DNA of 33,495 nucleotides from an uncultured Pseudomonadota bacterium (GTDB lineage: Bacteria > Pseudomonadota > Gammaproteobacteria > Burkholderiales > SG8-39), in NCBI GenBank assembly GCA_903829815.1, contig CAIKRR010000016.1, positions 1 to 33,495 on the forward strand, written 5' to 3'. Both the position numbers and the translations under genes were made by a program. The notes below the pieces were generated by a model that did not search any database, had not been told where the DNA came from, and saw only the letters and a program-made list of their open reading frames with translations. Below, piece by piece: positions 1-6,877 of this stretch (within the stretch, counting starts at the first letter, position 1; each line of letters begins with the position of its first letter).

Positions 1-73
1 GAGTGTCTGCGACTGAGTGTCTCTGTGCAGTGTCCCTGTGGTGTGTCTCCCGGGGCGCCTGCCCCGTGCGCGA

Positions 74-89
74 TGGCACGCAAATTGCC
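74..89 (+). promoter_or_regulatory. Candidate sigma-54 (-24/-12) promoter of the NMT1-type binding-protein gene
   Basis: The 16 bases TGGCACGCAAATTGCC match the RpoN consensus TGGCACG-N4-TTGC at every defining position, with the invariant GG and GC ten bases apart. Transcription would begin near base 100. That leaves a short leader carrying the ribosome-binding site AAGGAG (117-122) and the GTG start at 129. Activator sites would lie upstream, in bases 1-73 or beyond the window edge. Confidence 0.8.
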
Positions 90-128
90 ACGTTGTTCCT
101 TGGTACATCCCTCACCAAGGAGCCTCAC

Positions 129-1166
129 GTGAAAAAGCTGTTCGTTCCGACCCTGGTCGCCGCGTTGGGCCTGGGCTTGAGTGTGCCGGGCCATGCCCAG
201 ACCGCAGTCAAGTTCTCCCTCGACTGGCGTCCCGAATCACCCAATTCAGGGTTCATGCTCGCAGCCGACAAGGGCTTCTACAAGGCCGAAGGGCTCGACG
301 TCACGATCGATCCGGGCAATGGCTCGGTTGATGGCATCAATCGCCTGGCCAGTGGCTCGTACCAGTTGGCGATGTCCGACACCAATTCGCTGATTCGCTA
401 CCGTGACAATGCGGCCAACCCGAAGATCAAGACGGTGCTGATGCTCATGAACGCTCCAGCCTTCGCGGTCACATCGTTGAAGAAGAACGGCATCGTGAAG
501 CCGCGTGACCTCGAGGGCCGCCTGGTCGGCGCGCCTGCGGCCGACGGCGCGTACGCCAACTGGGCCCCGTTCATTCGTGCCGCCGGTGTGGATGGGGCGA
601 AGATCCGCATCGAGAACGTCGGTTTCCCGGTGCGCGAGCCGATGCTCATGCAAGGCAAGGTCGATGCGATCGTGAGCTTTGCCTACAGCTCGGTGGTAGC
701 GCTGCGCAGCAACGGGTTCAACGCCGAAGACATCACCGTGATGTACATGCGCGACTATGGTCTGGAGCTGTACGGCAACTCGCTGATGGCTTCGCCGCAG
801 TTCATCGCCGAGAGCCCCGAGGTCATCCGCAAGTTCGTGCGCGCGAGCATCAAGGGCTTCATGGAGGTGGCAGCGCACCCCGAGGAAGGCGTGGCTGCAG
901 TGCTCAAGCGCAATCCGGTGGCCAAGGAGGCTCCTGAGACGATGCGCCTGGGCATCTTCATGAACGACAACTTCCTGACTTCGGATGTGAAGGCCAATGG
1001 GGTGGGCCATGTCGACGCCGGTCGCATGGCGCGCTCGATCGAGCAGATCGGCGAGACATTCAAGTACACCAGCAAGCCTGCACCGGCTGACATCTACACC
1101 GATGAGTTCCTGCCGCCAAAGGCCGAGCGCATGGTGCCTGCGGCCCTGGCCAGCAAGAAGTTCTAA
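129..1166 (+). CDS. ABC transporter substrate-binding protein, NMT1/THI5-like
   Basis: This is a periplasmic binding protein of 345 residues from the family that includes ThiY/SsuA-like proteins, which bind pyrimidine precursors, nitrate/sulfonate-type or other small N compounds. The GTG start at 129 is chosen because AAGGAG (117-122) lies six bases upstream and the product then begins with a classical signal peptide (MKKLFVPTLVAALGLGL, cleavage after GHA). The mature protein opens with the family pattern FSLDWRPES...GFMLAADKGFY. No permease or ATPase partner is present in the window; they may lie to the left or be supplied by another system. Its stop overlaps the stop of the convergent amidohydrolase by 4 bp. 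The next genes are N-heterocycle enzymes and a sigma-54 promoter precedes it, so a nitrogenous heterocycle ligand is inferred, not shown. Confidence 0.85.
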   Translation: MKKLFVPTLVAALGLGLSVPGHAQTAVKFSLDWRPESPNSGFMLAADKGFYKAEGLDVTIDPGNGSVDGINRLASGSYQLAMSDTNSLIRYRDNAANPKIKTVLMLMNAPAFAVTSLKKNGIVKPRDLEGRLVGAPAADGAYANWAPFIRAAGVDGAKIRIENVGFPVREPMLMQGKVDAIVSFAYSSVVALRSNGFNAEDITVMYMRDYGLELYGNSLMASPQFIAESPEVIRKFVRASIKGFMEVAAHPEEGVAAVLKRNPVAKEAPETMRLGIFMNDNFLTSDVKANGVGHVDAGRMARSIEQIGETFKYTSKPAPADIYTDEFLPPKAERMVPAALASKKF

Positions 1167-2260
1167 TCGGAAGCAGTGCCCCGGGCGGGGTCACGGAACA
1201 CCACGGTCGTGACACCGCCCCCTTCTGGTGCCTGATGCACCGAATCGGCCGAGACGAAGAAACGCAGGTGGCCCAGAAGACTGCCCAGTACGCCCGAGGC
1301 TGCCGCCCTGATATGCGATTCGGGCGCCCAACTGCTGGTGTACACGATGGTGCGCGATCCCCGCACCAGGTTGTCCTCGGCCACCATGGTCTTGGCGATC
1401 AGGGCCTCGATCCGGTGACCGTCGAGAAGTTCGCCGAAGGCATCGAACTGAAAGCCTTCGCTTGCAAGGAGCGCCCTGATCGAGCGTTGGTCGAGAATGT
1501 CACGGGTATGGGTCGTCGCGATCCGCAGGTCGCCGCCTGCACCGGGGCGGTTGCCCATGGCGATGACCTCGATCTGGGTGATCTCGGCACCGGTGATGCC
1601 CTGTACATGGCGGGCGTAGATTGACAGATCGCGGGCGATCGAGGCTTCGGTGAGCCGATTCCGATCGACCTCACCGAGTGCGACACCGCCCCCCAGGGCC
1701 GATATGCCGCGTCCGCGGTGCATGGTTGAGTTGGCAGGTGTTGCGGCCGGATGTCGTGCCGCGAGTAGCGGCGACTTGATCATCAGGAAGCGGACCTCAT
1801 CGGTGCGCAGACCTGCATCTTCTACGGCTTTGCGCGCGGTGTCGGCCACGCGGTCAACCAGCGCCAGTGTACCGATGTCGGCGATCGGCACCACTTCACT
1901 GCGAGCCGTACCCAGAGCCAGGCGCGCCGGCCCCGGCGCGCGCGCGGCCCCTGCGGTATCAGCGATGGGCGCAATGCCTCCAAAGTCGGCGAAGGCAAAC
2001 CCCTTGGGCGAGCCGACCCCTTCGCTGCCGATTGCCAGCATCGATAGAGCGCGATCGGTGATGCCCAGGCGCACGAATAACTGATCGAGTTTGAGCTTGA
2101 GGAGGTCGCGCGAAAAGTCGTTGGGCGAGTGATGCCCCTCGGTCTTGGCAAAGACGGCCAGTCGGCGCAACTGATCGAGCGGCTGCGAGCGCAGCCAATG
2201 CTCCAGCGCCGAGATATCGCCTGCACCGGCCATGTCAAAGCAGGTCACATTGGTCGTCAT
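1163..2260 (-). CDS. Ring-opening amidohydrolase, cyanuric acid hydrolase/barbiturase (AtzD) family, divergent
   Basis: The 365-residue product matches the size and threefold-repeat layout of cyanuric acid hydrolase and barbiturase, which hydrolyse an amide in a cyclic imide ring. Visible family landmarks are KTEG with K39, GSEGVGSPK (78-86), IKSPLL with K162, RGISALGGGVALGEV (184-198), AKTMVAEDNLVRG with K290, and the C-terminal FVSADSVHQAPEGGG (335-349) with S337. The three repeat lysines are present. The serines of the first and second Ser-Lys dyads appear replaced when compared with AtzD from memory. Substrate is therefore open. The ATG at 2260 overlaps the preceding gene's TGA as ATGA, so it is translationally coupled. 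It is the last gene of the leftward oxygenase operon. Confidence 0.85.
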   Translation of the reverse strand: MTTNVTCFDMAGAGDISALEHWLRSQPLDQLRRLAVFAKTEGHHSPNDFSRDLLKLKLDQLFVRLGITDRALSMLAIGSEGVGSPKGFAFADFGGIAPIADTAGAARAPGPARLALGTARSEVVPIADIGTLALVDRVADTARKAVEDAGLRTDEVRFLMIKSPLLAARHPAATPANSTMHRGRGISALGGGVALGEVDRNRLTEASIARDLSIYARHVQGITGAEITQIEVIAMGNRPGAGGDLRIATTHTRDILDQRSIRALLASEGFQFDAFGELLDGHRIEALIAKTMVAEDNLVRGSRTIVYTSSWAPESHIRAAASGVLGSLLGHLRFFVSADSVHQAPEGGGVTTVVFRDPARGTASD

Positions 2261-3081
2261 GGGGTGCTTCCATTCGTGGGTTGAGCAAGGTGTGTGCGGT
2301 ACAGGGTGATGAGCGCCTGTGTGGTCGGGTCGGTCTGGGTGCCGGGTACATCGCACAGGGCAAGATCTTTCTCGAGCCAGGCAAAGAGAGTGCCTGGCTC
2401 GGTATCAGGCGCGCTGAGCGCCTCGTGCAATCGCGCCAGCTGTGCCGATTGGGCCGTGCCTCTGGCAAGCACGTCGAACACGACCGGCAGGGGTAGCCCC
2501 CGGGCCCGCGCAAACGAGCGCGCCGCCTCGAGACCCACCGCGACGCCGGCGATTGCGATTTGATGGGCGATCTTGCAGGCCTGGCCCGCACCGGGTTCGC
2601 CCAGATGAAACACGCTCTGGGTGCTGGCATCGAGCGTGGCGCGTACCAAGGGCCATGCGGTGGCGGTGGCTCCCACCATGGCAACCAGTTCGCCACGTTC
2701 GGCGCCCGCCACACCACCGGAGAGCGGGGCATCACAGTAGCTGATGCCGTTGGCAGCCAGGCGCGCGTGTGCTTCCTGTGCCCAGTGCACGCTTGTCGTG
2801 GTGTGATCGATCACGAGGGTGCCGCTGCACCAGGCGCGGGCTTCGGTATCGATCACCTGACGTGAGGCCTTTTCATCGCTGACACAAAGGATCACGATCG
2901 GGGCCGTGCCTGGCATGGAACCGTGCGGCCGATCCGATGGCCGGGCCCCTTGCCGGCGCTGGCGCCAGCAAGCCTGTGCGGCAGCTGAAGGATCCTTGCC
3001 CGTGACGGCATGACCGGCCGCATCCAGGTGCAGCGCCATCGGCAAGCCCATGGCGCCCAGCCCGTGGAAGGTGATGTCCAT
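2257..3081 (-). CDS. NAD-binding dehydrogenase, 3-hydroxyisobutyrate dehydrogenase family
   Basis: A 274-residue beta-hydroxyacid dehydrogenase. The N-terminal Rossmann motif is GLGAMGLPMA (7-16). The substrate-loop signature DAPLSGGVAGAERGEL is at 117-132, and the catalytic lysine K170 sits in GAGQACKIAHQ (164-174). In this family the lysine is normally followed by Asn-Asn at +3/+4; here the residues are His-Gln. The protein is slightly shorter than the usual ~290 residues. Family members reduce or oxidise small aldehyde/hydroxyacid pairs such as tartronate or methylmalonate semialdehyde, which would suit a C3 fragment left after ring cleavage. Its start codon lacks a clear ribosome-binding site and follows the RutB-like gene by 53 bp. 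Its stop is shared with the downstream amidohydrolase start. Confidence 0.85.
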   Translation of the reverse strand: MDITFHGLGAMGLPMALHLDAAGHAVTGKDPSAAAQACWRQRRQGARPSDRPHGSMPGTAPIVILCVSDEKASRQVIDTEARAWCSGTLVIDHTTTSVHWAQEAHARLAANGISYCDAPLSGGVAGAERGELVAMVGATATAWPLVRATLDASTQSVFHLGEPGAGQACKIAHQIAIAGVAVGLEAARSFARARGLPLPVVFDVLARGTAQSAQLARLHEALSAPDTEPGTLFAWLEKDLALCDVPGTQTDPTTQALITLYRTHLAQPTNGSTP

Positions 3082-3134
3082 CAGATGGGCTTGCCTGCCT
3101 GCAAGCGGCGCGAAGTCAGGTGCTTCATCGCGAT

Positions 3135-3827
3135 TCAGTCGGCGGTCAACGCGGCTTCAAGTCGTGCGACTGGCGCAGTCCAGCCAAAGAAGCGCTCGAC
3201 GTTCCACAGGGTTGCGTCGCGCAAGAAGGCGGGGCCGGCGTGGTGGGTGGCGTCATCGACGAGCAGGCAAAAGTACTCGCGGTGATAGGCCTCGCGCAGC
3301 GTACTTTCCACGCAGACATTGGCCGCCACGCCACAAAAGAGCAGATTGCGGATGCGGCGGGCCCGCAGCACCTGATCGAGTGGGGTACCGGCAAACGCAC
3401 TGTAGCGCGATTTACGCACCACCAGTTCGTGCTCGAGGGGCTGCAGTTCATCGACGAGTTCGTAATCCCAGGTGCCCTCGGTGATGAGCTTCCACGCCAG
3501 TTCGGGACGCTCGCGCATCAGCACCTGCGCTTCCGACTTGTGCCATACCGGGGCCGTGTCGCCCCCCACCACGAGGTGCCTGGCATCGAAGCCGCTCTGG
3601 ATGAAGGTGACGAACAATCCGGCGCCGCGAGCGGCCTGTAGCGTTCGGCGCACCCGCTCGATGGTGCCAGGGGCGTGGGCCAGGTCGTAGCCCACCTGGT
3701 CGAAGTAGCCGCCCGGCTTGAGAAATCCGTTCTGCATGTCGACCACCACCAGCGCCGTCTCGTCGGTTCGCCACTTCAGGGGAACCGGTCTTGCGTCATC
3801 CAGCGAAAGGAATTCAGGTGGGCTCAT
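3135..3827 (-). CDS. Isochorismatase-family cysteine hydrolase, RutB-like (ureidoacrylate/carbamoyl amidohydrolase)
   Basis: The 230-residue product carries the Asp-Lys-Cys triad of isochorismatase-like amidases: D30 in VVVDMQN, K139 in VVRKSRYSAF, C172 in AANVCVEST. Long stretches resemble RutB, which releases the carbamate of (peroxy)ureidoacrylate in uracil catabolism: HKSEAQVLM, GTWDYELVDEL, STLREAYHREYF, DDATHHAGP, and FFGW near the C-terminus. It is less like biuret hydrolase, the other isochorismatase-type enzyme known beside AtzD genes. The start at 3827 is supported by GGAG just upstream and by the ATGA overlap with the stop of the Rieske gene. No RutA, C, D, E, F or G gene is present here. 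A ureido or carbamoyl intermediate is the likely substrate, but its identity is not shown. Confidence 0.85.
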   Translation of the reverse strand: MSPPEFLSLDDARPVPLKWRTDETALVVVDMQNGFLKPGGYFDQVGYDLAHAPGTIERVRRTLQAARGAGLFVTFIQSGFDARHLVVGGDTAPVWHKSEAQVLMRERPELAWKLITEGTWDYELVDELQPLEHELVVRKSRYSAFAGTPLDQVLRARRIRNLLFCGVAANVCVESTLREAYHREYFCLLVDDATHHAGPAFLRDATLWNVERFFGWTAPVARLEAALTAD

Positions 3828-5038
3828 GCCGGTCTCCGATGAACACCGGATGCAACCGGTGCCTGTGGGTGGGTGGGTGCAGGCTGGGTGAGGGCATCCC
3901 CGTCTTGCGATGTCACGCCCAGCACACGATCGAGCACCCAGTTGTCGAGTGCATGCACGATCTTTTCCTTGATCGAGAACCGTCCGGGGCGTGCATGCCG
4001 ATTCTGCAAGCCGCGCTGCTGCCACTCGGAGATGTCGTTGTCTTCGCGCACGACGATGTCCTGGCGCTTGAAGTAGTTGGCAGCCAGCGCAGCGAAGTCG
4101 TCACGCTCGAAGCGCGAGGCAGGAAAGCAGGAACTGAGCACGATCTTCGTCTGCGTGGCCCCCTGCGGAAAGGCCTCGAAACACCACATGGTGTCGTTGG
4201 CGATGGCGAGCATGGCGTTCGGGTAGATGAGGATGAAACGACTGCCCAGGCTCGATTCACCACTGAGCGTCTCGATCGGGCCAAAGCCGGCATCGCCATG
4301 GAGCAGTGCCCGCGTGCCCTCGTGACGCTCGTAGATCGCCACATATTCGCCTCGTCCTGGGTCCTCGGGCATGTTCACCACCTTCTGGCGCGAGATGGTC
4401 GAGCGATGCACGGTGGGGATGTGGTAGCCCTCCATGAAGTTCTCGACCCAGACTTTCCAGTTGCAGGCCACCTGGTACTCGACTCGCCGTGCAGTACGCA
4501 TCTGATCGAAGCCGTACATCGCCAGGCGCTCAGGCAGGTCGCCCAGCCATTGCGCCAATGGTGGGGTCTGCGCTGAGGCGCAGACGAACATGAAGCCATC
4601 CCACACGTCGATGCGCACCCGATGCAGTGGAAACTCGGCCATATGGAAGTTGGCCGTGTCCTGCATGCCGGGGGCTGCAGCCAGGGTGCCATCGAGCTTG
4701 TACGTCCAGGCGTGATAAGGGCAGGACAGGGCACGGCAATGCCCCTCGCCCTCCACCAGCGGTGCGCCACGATGGCGACACGTGTTGGCAAAGGCCTGCA
4801 ACGCGCCGTCCTCGCTGCGCGTGAGCACCAGGCTCAGGTCACCGAAGCCAACCGTGCAATAGTCACCGGGGTTGGCAATGCGGTCGGTGCGCCCGGCCAG
4901 AATCCATCCCTTGGTGAAGATGTCTTCGTGTTCCTTCTGGTGAAAGGCCGGATCGTGGTAGCAGGCTGGTGGCAGGCCGTGAGCCTGCTCAAGCGGCTTG
5001 CGAACCGATTCATACAGCGAAGGATCAAGCAGATTCAT
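3824..5038 (-). CDS. Rieske non-heme iron oxygenase, alpha subunit
   Basis: A 404-residue oxygenase with the Rieske [2Fe-2S] ligands C87-x-H89 and C106-x2-H109, then the mononuclear iron site E203-G-Y-H206-x4-H211, with an acidic segment REDND (331-335) that probably supplies the third ligand. A glutamate rather than aspartate at the bridging position (ENFMEGYH) resembles the choline/carnitine/stachydrine-type subgroup, which attacks N-methyl or quaternary ammonium substrates. The residues after about 385 are proline-rich and look disordered. No reductase or ferredoxin gene is adjacent. It is the first gene of a four-gene leftward operon. The start at 5038 has a weak upstream purine stretch and lies about 250 bp below its sigma-54-like promoter. 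N-demethylation or hydroxylation of a heterocycle is inferred. Confidence 0.88.
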   Translation of the reverse strand: MNLLDPSLYESVRKPLEQAHGLPPACYHDPAFHQKEHEDIFTKGWILAGRTDRIANPGDYCTVGFGDLSLVLTRSEDGALQAFANTCRHRGAPLVEGEGHCRALSCPYHAWTYKLDGTLAAAPGMQDTANFHMAEFPLHRVRIDVWDGFMFVCASAQTPPLAQWLGDLPERLAMYGFDQMRTARRVEYQVACNWKVWVENFMEGYHIPTVHRSTISRQKVVNMPEDPGRGEYVAIYERHEGTRALLHGDAGFGPIETLSGESSLGSRFILIYPNAMLAIANDTMWCFEAFPQGATQTKIVLSSCFPASRFERDDFAALAANYFKRQDIVVREDNDISEWQQRGLQNRHARPGRFSIKEKIVHALDNWVLDRVLGVTSQDGDALTQPAPTHPQAPVASGVHRRPA

Positions 5039-5118
5039 GCGAAGTCATTCCCTCGGTGCGTGCGGGTGCCTGGGCGGGTGTGTGCGGCTGGTGCATGGGC
5101 CGGCGAGGTCGCACTCAC

Positions 5119-5160
5119 TTGGTGCAACCATCCATTGGGCCTGCACCCAATCCCGTGCAA
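5119..5160. promoter_or_regulatory. Cluster of TGCA half-sites and a small inverted repeat in the divergent intergenic region
   Basis: Within 42 bp there are TTGGTGCA (5119-5126), TGCACCCAA (5142-5150) and GTGCAA (5155-5160), plus the perfect inverted repeat ATTGGG-N6-CCCAAT (5134-5151). The cluster lies about 180 bp upstream of the rightward sigma-54 element at 5333, a distance at which enhancer-binding proteins often sit. It would fall inside the leader of the leftward operon. It could bind an activator or a repressor; the protein is unknown. Confidence 0.35.
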
Positions 5161-5302
5161 GGGGGCGTATTGCGCTCTCGCATGCCGAGGCAGTCCGCAG
5201 GTACGCCAGAGCGGCGACCCGAGTCCAGGCTTGTCTGTCTGTCGAGATGGATCGGCATCATCCTCGTGCACGTCGGATCATCAGTGTCTCTGGCCCTTGG
5301 TC

Positions 5303-5318
5303 CGCAAGAGCCATGCCA
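5303..5318 (-). promoter_or_regulatory. Candidate sigma-54 promoter of the Rieske operon
   Basis: On the minus strand, 5318 down to 5303 reads TGGCATGGCTCTTGCG: a TGGCAYG -24 element, four bases, then TTGC. Transcription would start near 5292, giving a leader of about 250 nt before the oxygenase start at 5038. It mirrors the rightward promoter at 5333-5348; the two -24 elements face away from each other across 14 bp. Confidence 0.7.
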
Positions 5319-5332
5319 TTGCACACCCTTCG

Positions 5333-5348
5333 TGGCATGGCGCTTGCT
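5333..5348 (+). promoter_or_regulatory. Candidate sigma-54 promoter of the flavin monooxygenase gene
   Basis: TGGCATGGCGCTTGCT matches the RpoN consensus TGGCAYG-N4-TTGCW. The predicted start near 5359 gives a leader of about 64 nt to the ATG at 5423. Together with 5303-5318 it forms an inverted repeat with 14 of 15 positions paired (arms 5304-5318 and 5333-5347). The DNA could also fold as a hairpin, but the two-promoter reading explains every conserved base. Confidence 0.75.
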
Positions 5349-5422
5349 CGACTGCCAACGCGTCGGCTCCCGGTGAAGCCAGATGTCCGACGGGCTGCAG
5401 TACTGACTGGACGAAGGATCGG

Positions 5423-6877
5423 ATGAGCATGGAGACAACCCCGGACACCGCCGCAACCCGCGCCTTGCGAGCGCGCATTGCGCATGATCTCGAGTGCCTG
5501 AGCTATCCATCAAGACCCTGGGTGCGGCCACGCGATGCCGACGGCGCGATCCTCAATTGCGCCATCGTTGGTGGCGGGCAGTATGGGCAGAGCCTGGCCT
5601 TCGGCCTGGCGCGTGACCGGGTCGACCGGGTGGTGGTGTTCGATGCCAACCCGGCCGGCTTTGCCGGGCCCTGGATGACCTTTGCCCGCATGATCATGTT
5701 GCGTACGCCCAAGGACCTCACCGGACCCGACATGGGCGTGGGCAGCCTCACCTTCAGAGCCTGGTACGAGGCGCGGTACGGACTCGAGGCCTGGGATACG
5801 CTCTTTCGCATCCGGCGCCCCGACTGGCAGGCTTATCTCAACTGGCATCGCGAGGTGACCGGCATCGATGTGCGTCCGGCGAGCCGCGTGACGCGTGTGG
5901 CCCCGGTGGCCGCTGATCTGTTCGAGGTCGATGTGGCAAGCGCGGGGCAAACGCTCACCTATCGCGCCCGCACGGTCATCCTTGCCAGCGGTGCCGAGGG
6001 CAGTGGTGCCCGCTCGGTTCCGCCCCTGTTCGCGCCCTTGCCCCGCGACTGCTATGCGCACACCAATGATTCGATCGACTTCAGCCGCCTCGTGGGCAAG
6101 CGGGTGGGTATTCTCGGCGCAGGCGCCTCGAGCTTTGACAATGCAACCGCCGCTCTGGAAGCCGGTGCGGCGAGCGCAGACGTGTGTTTTCGTCGGCCGC
6201 AGTTGCCCTTGTCGAACCCACGGCGCTGGATGGAATTTGCCGGGTTTCTAGCCCACTACCCCGAACTGCCCGATCACCAGCGCTGGCGCTACATGAAGCG
6301 GCTGTACGACATCAGCCAGCCACCGCCCGAGCCCACGTTCAAGCGCGCCGTCGGGCTGGCCGGTTTTCGGCTGCGTCCGGCCACACCGTGGCTTGCCTTG
6401 CGCGAGCAGGATGGCGTGGTGATCGTCGCTACGCCGCACGGCGCGATCGAATACGATTTCGTGATTGCCGGCACCGGTATTTCAGTTGACCTCGCACAGC
6501 GGCCCGAACTCGCAACCATTGCACCACACGTCGCTCTCTGGGGCGATCGGTTTGTGCCCGCCCCTGACGAGGCCGACGATCGGCTGGCGCGGTTTCCGTA
6601 TCTGGATCGCTACGGGGCATTCATGGAGCGCACCCCGGGCAGCGCTCCCTGGGCGGGGCGCCTCTTCGCCATATTCAGGGCGGCCACCTTGAGCCTGGGG
6701 CCCAGTTCCGCGTCAAACAGCAACATCCGCTACACCGCACCGCGCATGGTGTCGGGGGTGACGCGGGCCCTCTTTCTCGACGACGCAGATGCGGTGTTCG
6801 ACGAATTCATGGCCCAGGCACATCACGAACTGCAACCCGAGGCGGTAGGGCAGGCGGTGGGTCAGACGCCAGGCTGA
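5423..6877 (+). CDS. FAD/NAD(P)-dependent monooxygenase (flavin-containing monooxygenase-like)
   Basis: A 484-residue flavoprotein with an FAD-binding motif GGGQYG (50-55) after a roughly 45-residue N-terminal extension. A second dinucleotide-binding motif, GILGAGAS (229-236), follows a segment (CYAHTNDSIDFSRLVGKRV, 210-228) that recalls the FMO fingerprint. Proteins of this class N-oxygenate or insert oxygen next to carbonyls using NADPH. The ATG at 5423 is preferred because GAAGGA (5413-5418) lies four bases upstream. The same frame is open for another 800 bp upstream, but that stretch runs antisense through the Rieske gene. The stop overlaps the convergent deacetylase stop by 16 bp. Its divergent arrangement with the Rieske operon suggests that both oxygenases act in one pathway. 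Confidence 0.82.
   Translation: MSMETTPDTAATRALRARIAHDLECLSYPSRPWVRPRDADGAILNCAIVGGGQYGQSLAFGLARDRVDRVVVFDANPAGFAGPWMTFARMIMLRTPKDLTGPDMGVGSLTFRAWYEARYGLEAWDTLFRIRRPDWQAYLNWHREVTGIDVRPASRVTRVAPVAADLFEVDVASAGQTLTYRARTVILASGAEGSGARSVPPLFAPLPRDCYAHTNDSIDFSRLVGKRVGILGAGASSFDNATAALEAGAASADVCFRRPQLPLSNPRRWMEFAGFLAHYPELPDHQRWRYMKRLYDISQPPPEPTFKRAVGLAGFRLRPATPWLALREQDGVVIVATPHGAIEYDFVIAGTGISVDLAQRPELATIAPHVALWGDRFVPAPDEADDRLARFPYLDRYGAFMERTPGSAPWAGRLFAIFRAATLSLGPSSASNSNIRYTAPRMVSGVTRALFLDDADAVFDEFMAQAHHELQPEAVGQAVGQTPG

Noticed and set aside
246-1010. Long minus-strand open frame opposite the NMT1-type binding-protein gene
   Set aside because: It is rich in His and Arg, lacks a ribosome-binding site and family features, and lies entirely antisense to a clear gene; a GC-rich shadow frame.
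3135-3827. Biuret hydrolase (BiuH), suggested by the AtzD-family neighbour
   Set aside because: The segments around the catalytic Lys and Cys and the C-terminal FFGW region resemble RutB much more than biuret hydrolase as recalled; not excluded experimentally.
5119-5150. NtrC binding site (TGCACC-N5-GGTGCA)
   Set aside because: The half-sites occur in the wrong order and at the wrong spacing; kept only as a generic operator candidate.
4622-5422. Upstream extension of the flavin monooxygenase frame
   Set aside because: Open by chance, antisense to the Rieske gene; the good ribosome-binding site and homologous sequence begin at 5423.
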